Shown piece by piece: positions 18,578 to 28,430 of a DNA stretch of 28,574 nucleotides. Each line of letters opens with the position of its first letter. Position 1 is the first letter of the stretch. Position numbers and translations under genes: made by a program. The DNA lies in contig MNCI01034785.1 of NCBI GenBank assembly GCA_015680685.1, forward strand, positions 29,212-57,785. The letters are read 5' to 3'. Origin of the DNA: Gnetum montanum. Lineage: Eukaryota; Streptophyta; Gnetopsida; Gnetales; Gnetaceae. A model generated the notes under the pieces. That model searched no databases. It was not told the DNA's origin and saw only the letters and a list, made by a program, of their open reading frames with translations.

Positions 18578-18950
18578 AAGATTTCATTCTCTTGGAAAAT
18601 GTAGAAGCTTGGAAAATGATTAAGTCTTAACATTAATCAATCATTATTTACATCATTATGTTATTCTTGTACTTCATTGTATTATCTTTTGTATTGTTGT
18701 AAGTGGGAAAAGTGTGTTGTGATTCAAAGTACAAGGATTAGAAAAATTAGTTGCATCCTCTCCTTGTAATTTTTTTTCTCTCTTGTTGCCCTATGGGGTT
18801 GATGTGATTCTTGTGGGAAGACATCTTTCTTGAGCTTATTAAGATCTTGTGGGTTGAGTGTTGGTGTAGTGCCACAACACCCTAGAATAGAGCTCAAGAT
18901 ATAAAGGTTGTGGGATCTTGCAAACCACATTCTAAGTTGATTGTAAAGTT

Positions 18951-19506
18951 AACAAAAAATGTGATTATCTAAATGATGTTTCCTTTGAAGAAAGGTATGG
19001 GATATTTTATCATGAATTTATTTCTTTTCAAAATTTGTGCATTGAGATAAAATATGCTTTACATGGTAAGGAAATAAAAATTAAAGTTCTTAATGATGAA
19101 TGTTTTTATCTCAAGAAAGAGAACTCAGATCTTAAGGATGAGATTTAAAAACTAATCAATGTGATTGAGTGGATGAGTAAGAGCTTTAATAAAAAAACCC
19201 AATTAATTCGAAATTAAGGAAAGAAGTAAAAATTTTTCAAGTTCTAATTTTGATTCATCTTGAATAGAATGCTTGGTATATGGTGGAAGAGGCCATGTGA
19301 TCTCTAAATGTCCTAGTAATGGTAGGTTATAATGGAAAGATAGAAATGATGATAACATAAGAAAGACCAACTTATACTTGAGTTGGGATGATGAAGAGAA
19401 AAGTGAAGAAAAGGTGAAGGATAATGAAAAGGATCCACACCTCATCTGTATGGCTCTTATAGATGATGATGCTGATACCTCAGATGATGAACTTAATGAG
19501 GATTAG
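18951..19506 (+). pseudogene. Inner element gag remnant (coiled coil, zinc knuckle, acidic tail)
   Basis: The stretch 18951-19190 is a helical, coiled-coil-like frame with LKKENSDLKDEI. After a shift near 19190 the sequence matches the region before the zinc knuckle of the outer gag (PN, F, K spacing). It continues through CLVYGGRGHVISKCP (from 19270), where the second Cys of the knuckle is Tyr, to an acidic tail SWDDEEKSEEKVKD and HLICMAL, ending at TAG 19504-19506. The 5' half of gag is missing. The coil precedes the knuckle here, while in the outer element the matching order is unclear, so a rearrangement is possible. Confidence 0.7.
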
Positions 19507-21020
19507 AGGTTTGATTTATTATGTAATGAACTTTTAAATTTTCAAAATAATAAAGTTAAATTTATTTTGGAGGATTTTTGCTATATGATAATTGAAGAAA
19601 TTAAATTAGTACCTTCAATGCAATTCATGAATCTTCTAAGAAAAGTATCATTTCAAAAGGAATCATTATGAAGTACTATTAATAGGAGACTTTAGTATCC
19701 ATACTTAATCTTAATGTTGACTTTTAGGGATAGTACTTGGATGAGAAAAGAACAAGTTGATCTAAAAGGATCCAAAGGGAGTATTTGAATCTGCACATAT
19801 GTAGGGGGAGCTTGTACCTAATTCAAGAGGTCACTACTATAGGAAAAGTCTTTTGAGGCTTTTACCAAAAGACACTCAAGTAGAAAAACTTCATATTTTA
19901 GCAAACCCTTAGTAAAAAAATGAGCAAGGAAGAGCATATTCATTTGGGAAGATTGTAAAAGAGGATATTTATTAACTTCTTAGCTAAATATGAAATTTTA
20001 TGGTGAAAGCTCTTTATTTTTATATGTTATATAAAATTACCTATGAGCTGTATTTATTGTTTGACCTTTTGTATGTTGAGAATATATCTTTTTAAGTACC
20101 TAAGGCCCTTACTGCAAATATGAATTGATACATATTAGAATAGTTGTTGTACTAGAATAGGTGTTCATGATCTCTTTTGGTAAGATATGAGGTATATCCA
20201 TATGCTATTTTCTTTGCATTTAACATGATTATCATATATTAGTTTATGAGTCTTCTTTTGGATAAAAAATTTGATTGGTTGTGTTTGATATTCTGATATA
20301 TTTAGCATGATTAGATGTGTTTCTTTGTCTTAAAAGTTGGATCTTCATGTTTTAAACTCACTTGCCATTAACTTGATATCATATTGTTGATATTTTCAAA
20401 AGAATCTTGGATGATTATAGATTCATGGTATCATTGGTTTAGAAATAGGTTACTTTCTCTTGAATATCTATTGAAAGGCTTAGATTAGCTGTTCTTCTTG
20501 TTGTAAACAAATGAAGGGTTGTTCTTTGATAAAAACTAGTTTTACTTCATTAGCCCTATGAAATTATTGAGATGTGATCTTTTCAATTGGTTCTCTTTAA
20601 AAAATATTTTATGTAATGAATATTTATATTATGAAACATTTTTGTAGGTGTTTAGATCCTTTTTGGTGATGTCCATATAGGGGAAGAGATTTATGTAATG
20701 ATGGTTATGATTGTTATGAAATGGCTCTCCATAACTATATGTTTCTACTCTAAAATAATATATCTTTCATAACAAATATTTCTTCTTAAATATGTGACTT
20801 CCTCATTCTCTTTTTGTTCATATCCAACAAGGGGGAGAGTTGTGTTTTTTTATAATGGTCATGCATACTATATGATGTTGCTCTTTTATGATATCTCTTT
20901 AGAGACCGGTTTATGTGCTTTATTATTTTTAATGCTATTCAAAAAGGGAAAGAGAATAGTTATGGATATTTGGATATTTTCATGTCTACTAATCCATTTT
21001 ATTAAGTTTTGAACATCAGT
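19507..21020 (+). other. Inner element 3' non-coding region
   Basis: About 1.5 kb, AT-rich, with no pol motif in any frame that I read. It is homologous in patches to 23380-25056 of the outer element (for example the ATATGTAGGGGGAG block at 19797 and 23657, and the GATGTCC block at 20668 and 24543). It carries PPT-like tracts at 19801-19809, 20680-20688, 20824-20839 and 20941-20955. Confidence 0.6.
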
Positions 21021-21033
21021 AAAAAGGGGAAGA
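21021..21033 (+). promoter_or_regulatory. Polypurine tract of the inner element
   Basis: AAAAAGGGGAAGA ends one base before the TG of the right LTR, the standard position for the plus-strand primer. Confidence 0.85.
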
Positions 21034-21034
21034 T

Positions 21035-22259
21035 TGTTGACCTCTTGGTATGTCAAAACCTTAAGGAGAATGGAGAACAAAGGATGTTTATGTGGTTGTT
21101 GTGTTTACAAGAGCAAGAACAAAGGACTCAAGGACCCACAAGAAAATTTTGGATCATAAGAACTCAAGGGAGCATGGAAAAATACAAATAATTCAAGAAA
21201 AATGTGTTTATTTTTATTGAAGACGATTACTAGATGTTTTGGCATATTTTGGAGTGTTTTTGGCTCATCTTGATGAGTCTAGGAGGTTATAAGATGTATG
21301 GAAACTTGTTTGGAGGCATCTGGAGGCTCCTAGCATCAAAATGAGTAGTTTCAGTTTTGGGTCCCACATAAGATATGTCTTTCCAATTTCAAGGACATCT
21401 TTCCAAAAATAGTAGATGTCTCCCTAGACTTGAGGTCAAATTTAGAAAGACATCTTTTATAAATAGTATATGTCTTCCATGTAGAGAAGATGTCTCTCCC
21501 AAATGAAATTTTGATGTAGAAAGGTATTTTAGCCTCGAAGAAGAAATCTCTAGTGATTATTAGATAGATGTTGCATGAATTACAAAGTAAATTTGGAAAA
21601 ATATAAGCTATAAAAAGACTTCATTCTCTTGGAAAATTTAGAAGCTTGGAAAATGATCAAGTTTCAACATCAAGCAATCATTTTCTACATCATATTGTAA
21701 GTGGTAAAAGTTTGTTATGCTTCAAAGTACAAGGATAAGAAAAATTAGTTGCATCCTTTACTTGTAATTGTTGTTCTCTTTTGTTGCCTTGCAAGGTTGA
21801 TGTGATTCTTGCAAGAAGGCATCTTGCTTGAGCTTGTCAAGATCCTCTGGGATTGAGTGTTGGTATAGCATCACAATACTTTGGAGTAGAGATCAAGTTT
21901 TAAACGTTTTGGAATCCTGAAAACCACATTCTAAGCTTGTCAAAACCTTGCAAGATTGAGTGGTTGGTGTAGCATTACAACACTCTAGAGTGAAGCTTAG
22001 AGATTGGACAGGGTGTGGTGCCCTTCAGACTACTTTTAAGCTTGTTGGGACCTTTTGAGGTTGAGGGTTATCACAATGAAGAAACTATAAACTAAATTTT
22101 TGAACGAACAAAGTTTAGAGGTGTGCAAGTGATCTACCCTCCAAGTGTGAACTACCCAAGTTGGAGAACCCTATTAAAATTTGTTATGTCCTTTGTGTTG
22201 GAAAATTTTTTATTATGAGAACTTATTCATCCCCCACCTTCTAAGTTCAATGATCCTTA
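21035..22259 (+). repeat. Right LTR of the inner element
   Basis: 1225 bases, TGTTGACC to GATCCTTA. The expected terminal CA reads TA. It aligns with the left LTR to 21939 and then carries the part missing there, with three copies of the about 104-base tandem unit (starting 21828, 21931 and 22036). The palindromes seen as AGACGTCT in the left copy read ATGTCT here. Confidence 0.88.
21609..21616 (+). promoter_or_regulatory. TATA-box homologue, inner right LTR
   Basis: TATAAAAA at the place matching TATAAG in the left LTR. Confidence 0.4.
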
Positions 22260-22264
22260 ATCAT
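22260..22264 (+). repeat. 3' target-site duplication of the inner element
   Basis: ATCAT directly after the right LTR, identical to 17994-17998. Confidence 0.88.
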
Positions 22265-22740
22265 TATTCTACATTATCTAGTTAAAAAGACAAAGAAAAA
22301 TATGTATAGAAAAATATTTGAACTTTACACTTTATTCTTTAAGTTAAAAAAGGAACTCTCAGACGTAAAAGTTGAGGTTCAAGTACAAACCAATTTGGAT
22401 GAGTAGATGTGTAGGGATACATAAGAGTAAAGGAATAAAAAAATGAGGATAATTCTCAAAATCAATACAAAAAGTGAAAATCTGAAGGAAACCTCTCAAA
22501 AGAATGCTTGTACAAACTCAATATCATCTAAAAGAAGAAACAAGATCACACTTGATAATCTCATTCAAGTTAAAAATACTCTATATTTTTTCTATAATAA
22601 ATGTAGACATGAGCAAGGTTATTATTATGGATATATAAAGAAAAATCACATGACTGATTGGTCTTGTCAAGAGGTGTCTAGTAAGTGTATCTTACAAGGT
22701 AAAAAAGTTAGGAGAATAAATGAATAATAAGGTGGAGTAG
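22265..22740 (+). pseudogene. Outer element gag, part after the inner insertion
   Basis: The coding remnant of the outer element resumes with a helical stretch (FKLKKELSDVKVEVQ near 22340). An open frame from 22443 to 22727 then ends in a Tyr/Lys/His-rich block (YNKCRHEQGYYYGYIKKNHM) that resembles a broken zinc knuckle or a linker of plant copia polyproteins. The match is weak. It fits the expected continuation of gag beyond the acidic tail. Confidence 0.4.
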
Positions 22741-25044
22741 CCTTTGAGGAAATGAAGGGATTTGGATAAATAACTATTAGAAATTATGAGTCATCTCATC
22801 TAGAAAAACATAAACATAATAAAGGAGTCTCACATGAGTTTGAGAATACATACAAAAGTGCTAATAAGAAAAGGTAAGTTGGATGGTAAGAAGATACTCT
22901 ATGATGGAGGACCTCATCTCAAACTCCACTAATCTTGTTCATATTAAAAAGGAAGTAAGGTAAGTAATGGTAGGTATTTATTTCCTTGCTTAAAATAATT
23001 AGGGTAAATTAGTTTTTTTATAAATATTTTTAGACTTGAAGTTCTTTGGATAGATGATCTTTGAATACTTTGACCACCAAATATCTCTTGATCATCCAAG
23101 ATGTTGAGTTGCAAAAAAGTGTTTCAAGGTAAGATCAAGTAAGTTTGATTATTAAATCCATATCTTAGCTATAGAACATATATGTCTTGTGATCCAAATC
23201 ATATCATTATGATCTACATAACCTATTGGATGATGAAGCTATCATAAAAGTACAAACTATCTGTAAAAGTTTTATTTTGTAATAGAATCATTTAGTTTGG
23301 TACCCTTATATAAATGAATTTTCATTAAAGAAGCTTTGTATTAAATAACCAAAGAAAATATATTGTATTTATGTTGAAAATTCTTAGATTCCATTTTTTA
23401 TCATAAGATACTGCTAACAAGAGACTTTGGTTTCCAAAATGTCTCCATAATTGATCTTAGTATTGCATTGCAGATTTGTTGACATTTATTAATAAGGTTC
23501 AAAAATGCTTTTCTATAAAGGAAAAGTGACCCATGAATAGATGTTCAAGCAATGGATGCATAATAAAAATTGTAACCAAATAGCATGAGGATCCTAAAAG
23601 GCTTAAGAGAAGATTATCACTCTTTCTACAACATATGATTTAACGAGTGAGAGAACATATGTAGGGGGAGAATACACCTCAGCAAAGATTATCATCTTTT
23701 GAGCCACTAGCATAGGGGAAGTCTTTGGAGACTCATTAAAATAAACTCAAGTAATAAGTCCTCCCACTCTAGCATCTATATCAGAAAATGAGCAAGAAAG
23801 AAGTATATTGAACTTGGTAAAGCATCTAAGATAATAGTGTGTGCCTACTTTTTCAAGTTACGTTTTGGATCTTTTATCTTAAGATGGATTTCTTTGTGAG
23901 AATTTTTGAAATTGAAATGATTATATATTTTTTCTTTAGAAGCATCTTATTAAGGATATGATCAATTGTTCCTAATTTTTGATTTGCTTAGATTTTACTA
24001 TTTTAATTTTTTTTTGGATAAAGAAAAATGTGCTGCTTTTCTTCTTGATAATGAAATTCTCACCAAAGGAAACTCAAGTACCTTCAATGGTATATGTAAT
24101 GAGAGAAGATATTCAATATTCAAGGATAAATTGGAAATTATGGTAAAAATATTATTGAACAAGATATTTATGCTGGTATTTGATTTTAACATTATCATAT
24201 TAAATTGTTTTATGAATATTCTTGTGATATGATCTATATTACTTTTTGATCTTTTATAGTATCCAACATGATCATTCTTATGCATAGATATCTTTGCACA
24301 TAAAGTTTTTAAATGCTATTTATCTTACTTTCAGTACCATGACATTAATTTGCCATATCTTTATGATGTTCCAAAAAGGGAGATATGTTGACAAGGTTCT
24401 CTTAAATTTCTACATAAATATTACATATAATGGAGACTATTTGTTGTGATTTGATTTTTGTTTACTATATTCATACCTATTTGAATGATTATTTTAGGAT
24501 CCTCAACATGCTTAAATGTAAAGGCCCAGGTCACTTTTTGATGATGTCCAAAAGGGGAAGAATTTTATGATGTGATGGTTTGAACATGGGCATATGTTGT
24601 TTTATCCTTGAGCATTGAAAATAGTTATGAATTATGGATATATTGAATAGTTATGGATATATGGTTATATTGATGCTCTCTATGTAGTGGATGGTATATA
24701 TCAATGTGTTATTCGTGAGATACTATAATGTGCTTCATGGCTTATTGTTACAGAGATAGGATAACTAATCTTCATTACTCAACCTTTGATCATAAATGGA
24801 TATATTATAGATTTAAAAGGATTTAATTATATCTCTTTGTGCTTAATGATTATGTGTTGTACTTTATAGGTTACATTTTAGTCCTTTGAAATCAATGTTG
24901 AAGGATGCATATTTTTTTAATAGCTATTCATCTCTATATCATTCTTAGCTAGATATGTATTTACAAATATGTGTCTTTAACTACTTAATAATTTATATAT
25001 CATGGGATGTACTAACCCATTTTCTTATGTTTTGGACATCACCC
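22741..25044 (+). other. Outer element 3' region without pol
   Basis: About 2.3 kb, AT-rich. I read it for integrase, RT and RNase H motifs and saw none. Patches match 19580-21020 of the inner element. PPT-like tracts occur at 23660-23667, 24371-24383 and 24548-24561. Small open frames on both strands near 23966-24285 overlap each other and look accidental. Confidence 0.6.
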
Positions 25045-25053
25045 AAAAGGGGG
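25045..25053 (+). promoter_or_regulatory. Polypurine tract of the outer element
   Basis: AAAAGGGGG lies three bases before the TG of the right LTR. Confidence 0.82.
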
Positions 25054-25056
25054 CAT

Positions 25057-26085
25057 TGTTGACCTTTTAGTATGTCAAAACCTTAGAGAAAATGGGGAAT
25101 GTAGAATGTGTGTGTGTGTGATTGTAGTCTTACACGACCATAATAAGCAAGGACTTAAAATGAAGATCCAAGACCTTAGAATAAGAGCTATCTTAGAATG
25201 ATATTGATGTTGATATGTCAAAACAAAGAATAAGTGGACAAGATGAGAGAATAGATGAAAATAGAGTCTACAAGCTAAATGAAGATGTTTTGAGGATTTT
25301 CAAGATGCCAAAATGACAAAGGAATCTTCTAGATCTCAAAGTGTGAAAGTAAAGTAGATGTATCACAAAAATAATAGACATCTATCTTGGAGAGTAGATG
25401 TCCCCACTATTAGGTAGATGTATCTCTTACATTATAGCTAGATGTAGTTAGACATCTCATCCTCAAAGTATATGTCTAAACTAGCTATTTAGTAGCTATT
25501 GCATGAATTCCAAGGAGTTCTTGGAAACTCAAAGGGTATAAGATAAAGTGGAATTCTTGGAAAATATTCAAGTACTATTCATTATCAAATCTATCCAAGG
25601 CTAATTAAAGAGAATTTGTGCTTGTTCTTAATTGTATTATCTTGTGTATGTATTGGTAGCATTAAGCCCCATTGCAAGGACTCTATAAATCAAGTTACAC
25701 TTTTTCTATGATCTTTTTATTTATTTTCTTGTATCCCTACAATGGTGATGTACTTATTTCCTTGTTGCTTTTTGGGACCTTGTGATGTTGAGTGGTTTTG
25801 TAGCGACAAAATACTCTAGTGTAAAGCTCACATTTGTAAAGGTTGTGGGGTCCTTTAAACCACATTTTGAGCTTGTTAGAACCTTGTGGGATTAAGTGGT
25901 TTTGTAGCAATGAAACACTCTATAGTAGACCTTAAATCTCATAAAGTTTTTGGTTCCCTTAAAACCAAATGTTGAAGCAACAAAGTCTAAAGGTGTGCTT
26001 GGATTCTACCCTTTAAGGTTTTTGGTGAATATAGCAATTTTAATTGTGGAACTTATTCAACCCTCTTCTAAGGTCTTAATCCTTA
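25057..26085 (+). repeat. Right LTR of the outer element
   Basis: 1029 bases starting TGTTGACC. It matches the left LTR (for example the GGGAATGTAGAATGTGTGTG block, the AGATCTCAAAGTGTGAAAG block and the GGAGAGTAGATGTC block). It ends CCTTA where the left copy has CCTCA. It includes TATAAG at 25537-25542 and two copies of the tandem unit. Confidence 0.88.
25537..25542 (+). promoter_or_regulatory. TATA-box homologue, right outer LTR
   Basis: TATAAG 480 bases into the LTR, aligned with the TATA box of the left copy. Confidence 0.45.
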
Positions 26086-26090
26086 TTTGT
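26086..26090 (+). repeat. 3' target-site duplication of the outer element
   Basis: TTTGT after the right LTR, 4 of 5 identical to TATGT at 15741-15745. Confidence 0.78.
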
Positions 26091-26652
26091 GAATATTGAT
26101 CCTTTACAAACTGCTTTAGAAATTATGAATGAGTCACCTTCAAACTGAAGGATCTAAAATGTGCATATTATCATGCTAACTCATGCAGTTATAGATTGGA
26201 TTAAAGAAGGGCACCTTCCTAGGAAAATATTTGATCTTTAAAGTCCACTAATTTACTTATAGATTGTAGGAAATGATCCATGTAAAGCTCTATTAGACTT
26301 AGGTTTTTAGGTGAAGCTAATTTCCCAAGAGATGTATAAAACTTGGAACCTACCTCCACTAAAGAAATGCAATATTAGGTTAGATCTCATTGATTAATCC
26401 ATCATTGTTCCCTTAGGATTAGTGGAGAACATTATGACCACCATTTATGGATGGTCTTACCTAGTACTTGATTTTCTAGTAATCTATGTGGAAAATTGTG
26501 AAGGGGACTTCACAATTATGATAGGATGGACTTGGTTGAGCCTAATTAATTTCAAGCTAAGGATTAGAGATCTCATCTTTGAAATATCCAAGAAAATGAC
26601 TTTGGGAAAGTTGAGAAGAAGAGGGTTTTATGCGTCACATATAGTGACATAG
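26091..26652 (+). pseudogene. Gypsy gag end and aspartic protease
   Basis: The gypsy frame resumes at 26091 in the phase left at 15745 and keeps one phase to the TAG at 26650-26652. After a helical linker comes the protease. It has VGNDPCKALLDLGF (from 26266), where the catalytic triplet Asp-Ser/Thr-Gly reads Asp-Leu-Gly (26296-26304), TCA having probably become TTA. It then has an ISQEMYKTWNLP block, a central beta-rich stretch, and TIMIGWTWLSLINF near the place of the family's ILG motif. The frame from 26422 on is uninterrupted. Retroviral-type proteases act as dimers to cut the gag-pol polyprotein. This one has lost its active-site Ser and has several stops. Confidence 0.8.
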
Positions 26653-27107
26653 GGTGCCCTTGTGTGCAAAAATTATGGGTTGTAAAAAGTACATTCATTA
26701 CAACATGTAATAAGTATACCAAAACATCAAATGTTCAAAGATGACTATACACATCCACCACAAAATAAGAGGGTACCCTATGGTTAATAACAAATGATAG
26801 CTTTAGTTTAAAAATATGCATTGAGCTACTTGAACTCCTCACAAGTGCTTATATTAATAATATGGATGAAAAGGAGTAAATTTAGAGTTAACTATTCTAC
26901 ATAGGAGTAGAAATGGATTGGGTAGAGTTGTAAATTATTGATGATTTCAAGTAAGAACTTCTTGAATTCAAATCTTTATTGGCAACTCTAAAGTATGTAT
27001 TTCTTGATAGTGGCAAGTTAGTAATAATCAATGTTAACCTCACTAAAGAATAGAAAGGAAAGCTACTAAAAGTTGTAAAAATATAGCCAACAACCTTTGC
27101 CTAGTCA
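26653..27107 (+). other. Gypsy PR-RT linker (decayed)
   Basis: Coding traces in shifting frames connect protease to RT, for example IELLELLTSAYINNMDEKE near 26820-26878 and LEFKSLLATLKYVFLDSGK near 26960-27015. The second is the typical lead-in to gypsy RT. Frameshifts prevent a single reading. Confidence 0.6.
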
Positions 27108-27315
27108 TATAATGAATTGATTGGAATAGATCCATCCATCTGCTAGTACTTGATCTATATGGACTCTACCATCAATCCAAAGAGATAGCCACAAAGAAGG
27201 TTGAATCAAAAGGTGAAACACATTATCAAAATTGAAGTTGAAAAACTTCTTAAGTTATGATTCATCTATGCTATGGGAGATGGTGAGAGGGTGATACCAC
27301 TTGTTATTATGCCAA
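27108..27315 (+). pseudogene. N-terminus of gypsy reverse transcriptase
   Basis: One frame gives NELIGIDPSIC, then INPK, PQRRLNQKVK, a Lys/Glu helix (IEVEKLLKL), and FIYAMGDGERVIPLVIMP. This matches the fixed lead-in of plant gypsy RT domains, which goes on to the KKNG and DYR motifs. Those motifs do not follow, so the RT is cut off near 27315. The catalytic YVDD-type box is not in the window. Confidence 0.78.
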
Positions 27316-27540
27316 ATTATTGGCACATTTGGCCATTCTATGGAACAGTAAGACTCCTTATTTGAAAAACTAATACTCATGGGTATTATTTTGGTAAGCC
27401 TCTTGCTTCATTTTCAATAACTTACAAAAGTTATCAAAGTTATATTCAAAGGTTGTTGGCATTTTGGACAAAAATAAGCCTAGAATCATTGAACACTACC
27501 AAACCTTAACTTATCTAGGCACATACATTGGTGCTAAAGT
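27316..27540. other. Stretch after the RT break, no recognisable content
   Basis: The frame stays partly open (HGYYFGKPLASFSITYKS near 27376-27430) but does not match any RT, RNase H or integrase block I know. It could be a deleted or shifted part of the gypsy element or unrelated sequence. Confidence 0.3.
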
Positions 27541-28430
27541 CCAAAACTGAAATCTTTATACTACAAAACACGAAGCTAGTAGTGGCTGGAAGGTTTCTTG
27601 TCGTATTACAGTTGCAGGAGTAGGAGCAGTAGCAGTAGGGTTCATCCCAGATTTGGGCATCTGCAATTCAATTTTTATCTCCAGCAGTGCCTGCATTGTC
27701 ACAAAAATGGAACGCGACCGCGAGGGATCTGCACCTCACCATTGCCATGACAAAGATCAACAACAAAATTGACTGACCTATAGACGATACATTGCAGAGC
27801 TTGATATTTGAGGTTGCATTAGTTGCAGAAAACATGAACATAATTTCAAGAGCTCCTCCTCCTCCTCTCACATAAACCCTAACCTTGCCCAAGAAGAAGG
27901 CGAGTTATCACTAGAAATCATGATAATGCAGATGAAGTTTGAAGGCGTAGACAACGCAGCAAAAGGAAGAGCAAAAGCAAAGTCCTCCTCACTTTGCTCA
28001 CTTCAAAATTGTGCAGAGCTTTGGGCACACGCGGGACCTCCGAAACAAAGAAGATAGGTAGCAGTCTCTGTTGCGCATGTGGAGGGCTACGACAATGGCA
28101 GAGGCACCAATACAACATGCGGTCCCAGCATGCATGGAAAACCCCCAAATCGGAACCTGCGTTTTTTGGTGTTCTATTCTGTACGTCTACAGTTGCACTG
28201 TGGAAAACAATGAATAGAGAATAACAGGCAGAGAAAAAAGGGTAGACAACAAGCAGGTGAATTTCCAGCTTGTTCCTGCAACTTCCAAAAATTAGTTACG
28301 CCATCGCTAAACAGCAACCAGGCCCAACGCCGATGCATTCGACACTGCATCTCGGTCCAACGAACATGATGATAAAGACATAGGGGCACATCAAAGACAA
28401 GTGTCCAGAGATATTTTGGACTGATTCTGT
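27541..28430. other. Less AT-rich segment of unknown origin
   Basis: The segment has visibly higher GC content and more CG dinucleotides than the flanking DNA. It carries a CATAAACCCTAACC block (27871-27884) that on the minus strand reads as the AGGGTTT motif common in plant 5' UTRs and promoters. Open frames of 70-100 codons occur on both strands and none matches a family. It may be a captured or decayed piece of host gene. Confidence 0.35.
27707..28057 (+). pseudogene. Possible broken reading frame in the GC-richer segment
   Basis: An ATG in good plant context (ACAAAAATGG) starts 117 codons that end with TAG at 28055-28057. Only two stops interrupt it, both TGA and both one C-to-T step from CGA. 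The product begins MERDREGSAPHHCHDKDQQQ, has a run of six Ser, then a mixed acidic and Lys/Ala-rich stretch. There is no recognisable domain. The overlapping minus-strand frames (27668-27892 and 27918-28148) are of similar length, so coding status is doubtful. Confidence 0.2.

Larger units (their letters stand above)
17999..18939 (+). repeat. Left LTR of the inner element, 3'-truncated
   Basis: It starts TGTTGACC and aligns with the right LTR up to the CCACATTCTAAG block, then breaks off. It keeps two intact AGACGTCT palindromes (18337-18344 and 18451-18458) that are decayed to ATGT forms in the right copy. TATAAG lies at 18572-18577. Confidence 0.87.
17999..22259 (+). mobile_element. Inner Ty1/copia-type element, gag-only, nested
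   Basis: Its 4261 bases lie between perfect 5-bp target duplications. The left LTR (17999 to about 18939) and right LTR (21035-22259) are clearly homologous, but the left one lacks about 320 bases of its 3' part and any primer-binding site, so a deletion has removed the LTR end and the start of gag. A gag remnant (18951-19506) and a 1.5-kb non-coding stretch with several PPT-like tracts follow. No pol motif is visible. The LTRs are related to, but distinct from, those of the outer element. Confidence 0.88.
15746..26085 (+). mobile_element. Outer Ty1/copia-type LTR retrotransposon, gag-only
   Basis: The left LTR (15746-16823) and right LTR (25057-26085) are homologous and start TGTTG. A primer-binding site like the 3' end of initiator Met tRNA follows the left LTR, and gag follows that. 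A polypurine tract precedes the right LTR. Subtracting the nested element and its target copy leaves about 6.1 kb. No protease, integrase or RT motif is visible in 22260-25056, so this is either a non-autonomous gag-only element or one that lost pol. Gag type, PBS, palindromic LTR arrays and multiple PPT-like tracts suggest the Sirevirus lineage. Confidence 0.88.
12344..27315 (+). mobile_element. Ty3/gypsy-type retrotransposon, split by nested insertions, 3' end missing
   Basis: A 5' LTR (about 12344-13147) is followed by gag (to 15745). After a 10.3-kb insertion, protease and the N-terminus of RT follow (26091 to about 27315). The gypsy assignment rests on the order gag-PR-RT in one orientation and on motifs in PR and RT. 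The reading phase is continuous across the insertion. The RT match fades near 27315 and no 3' LTR is visible before the window ends. The element is thoroughly decayed, with frameshifts and many C-to-T-type stops. Confidence 0.8.

Noticed and set aside
22741-25044. Possible copia integrase or RT
   Set aside because: I looked for the HHCC zinc motif, the DDE block and YVDD in all three + frames and saw none, even allowing C-to-T decay.
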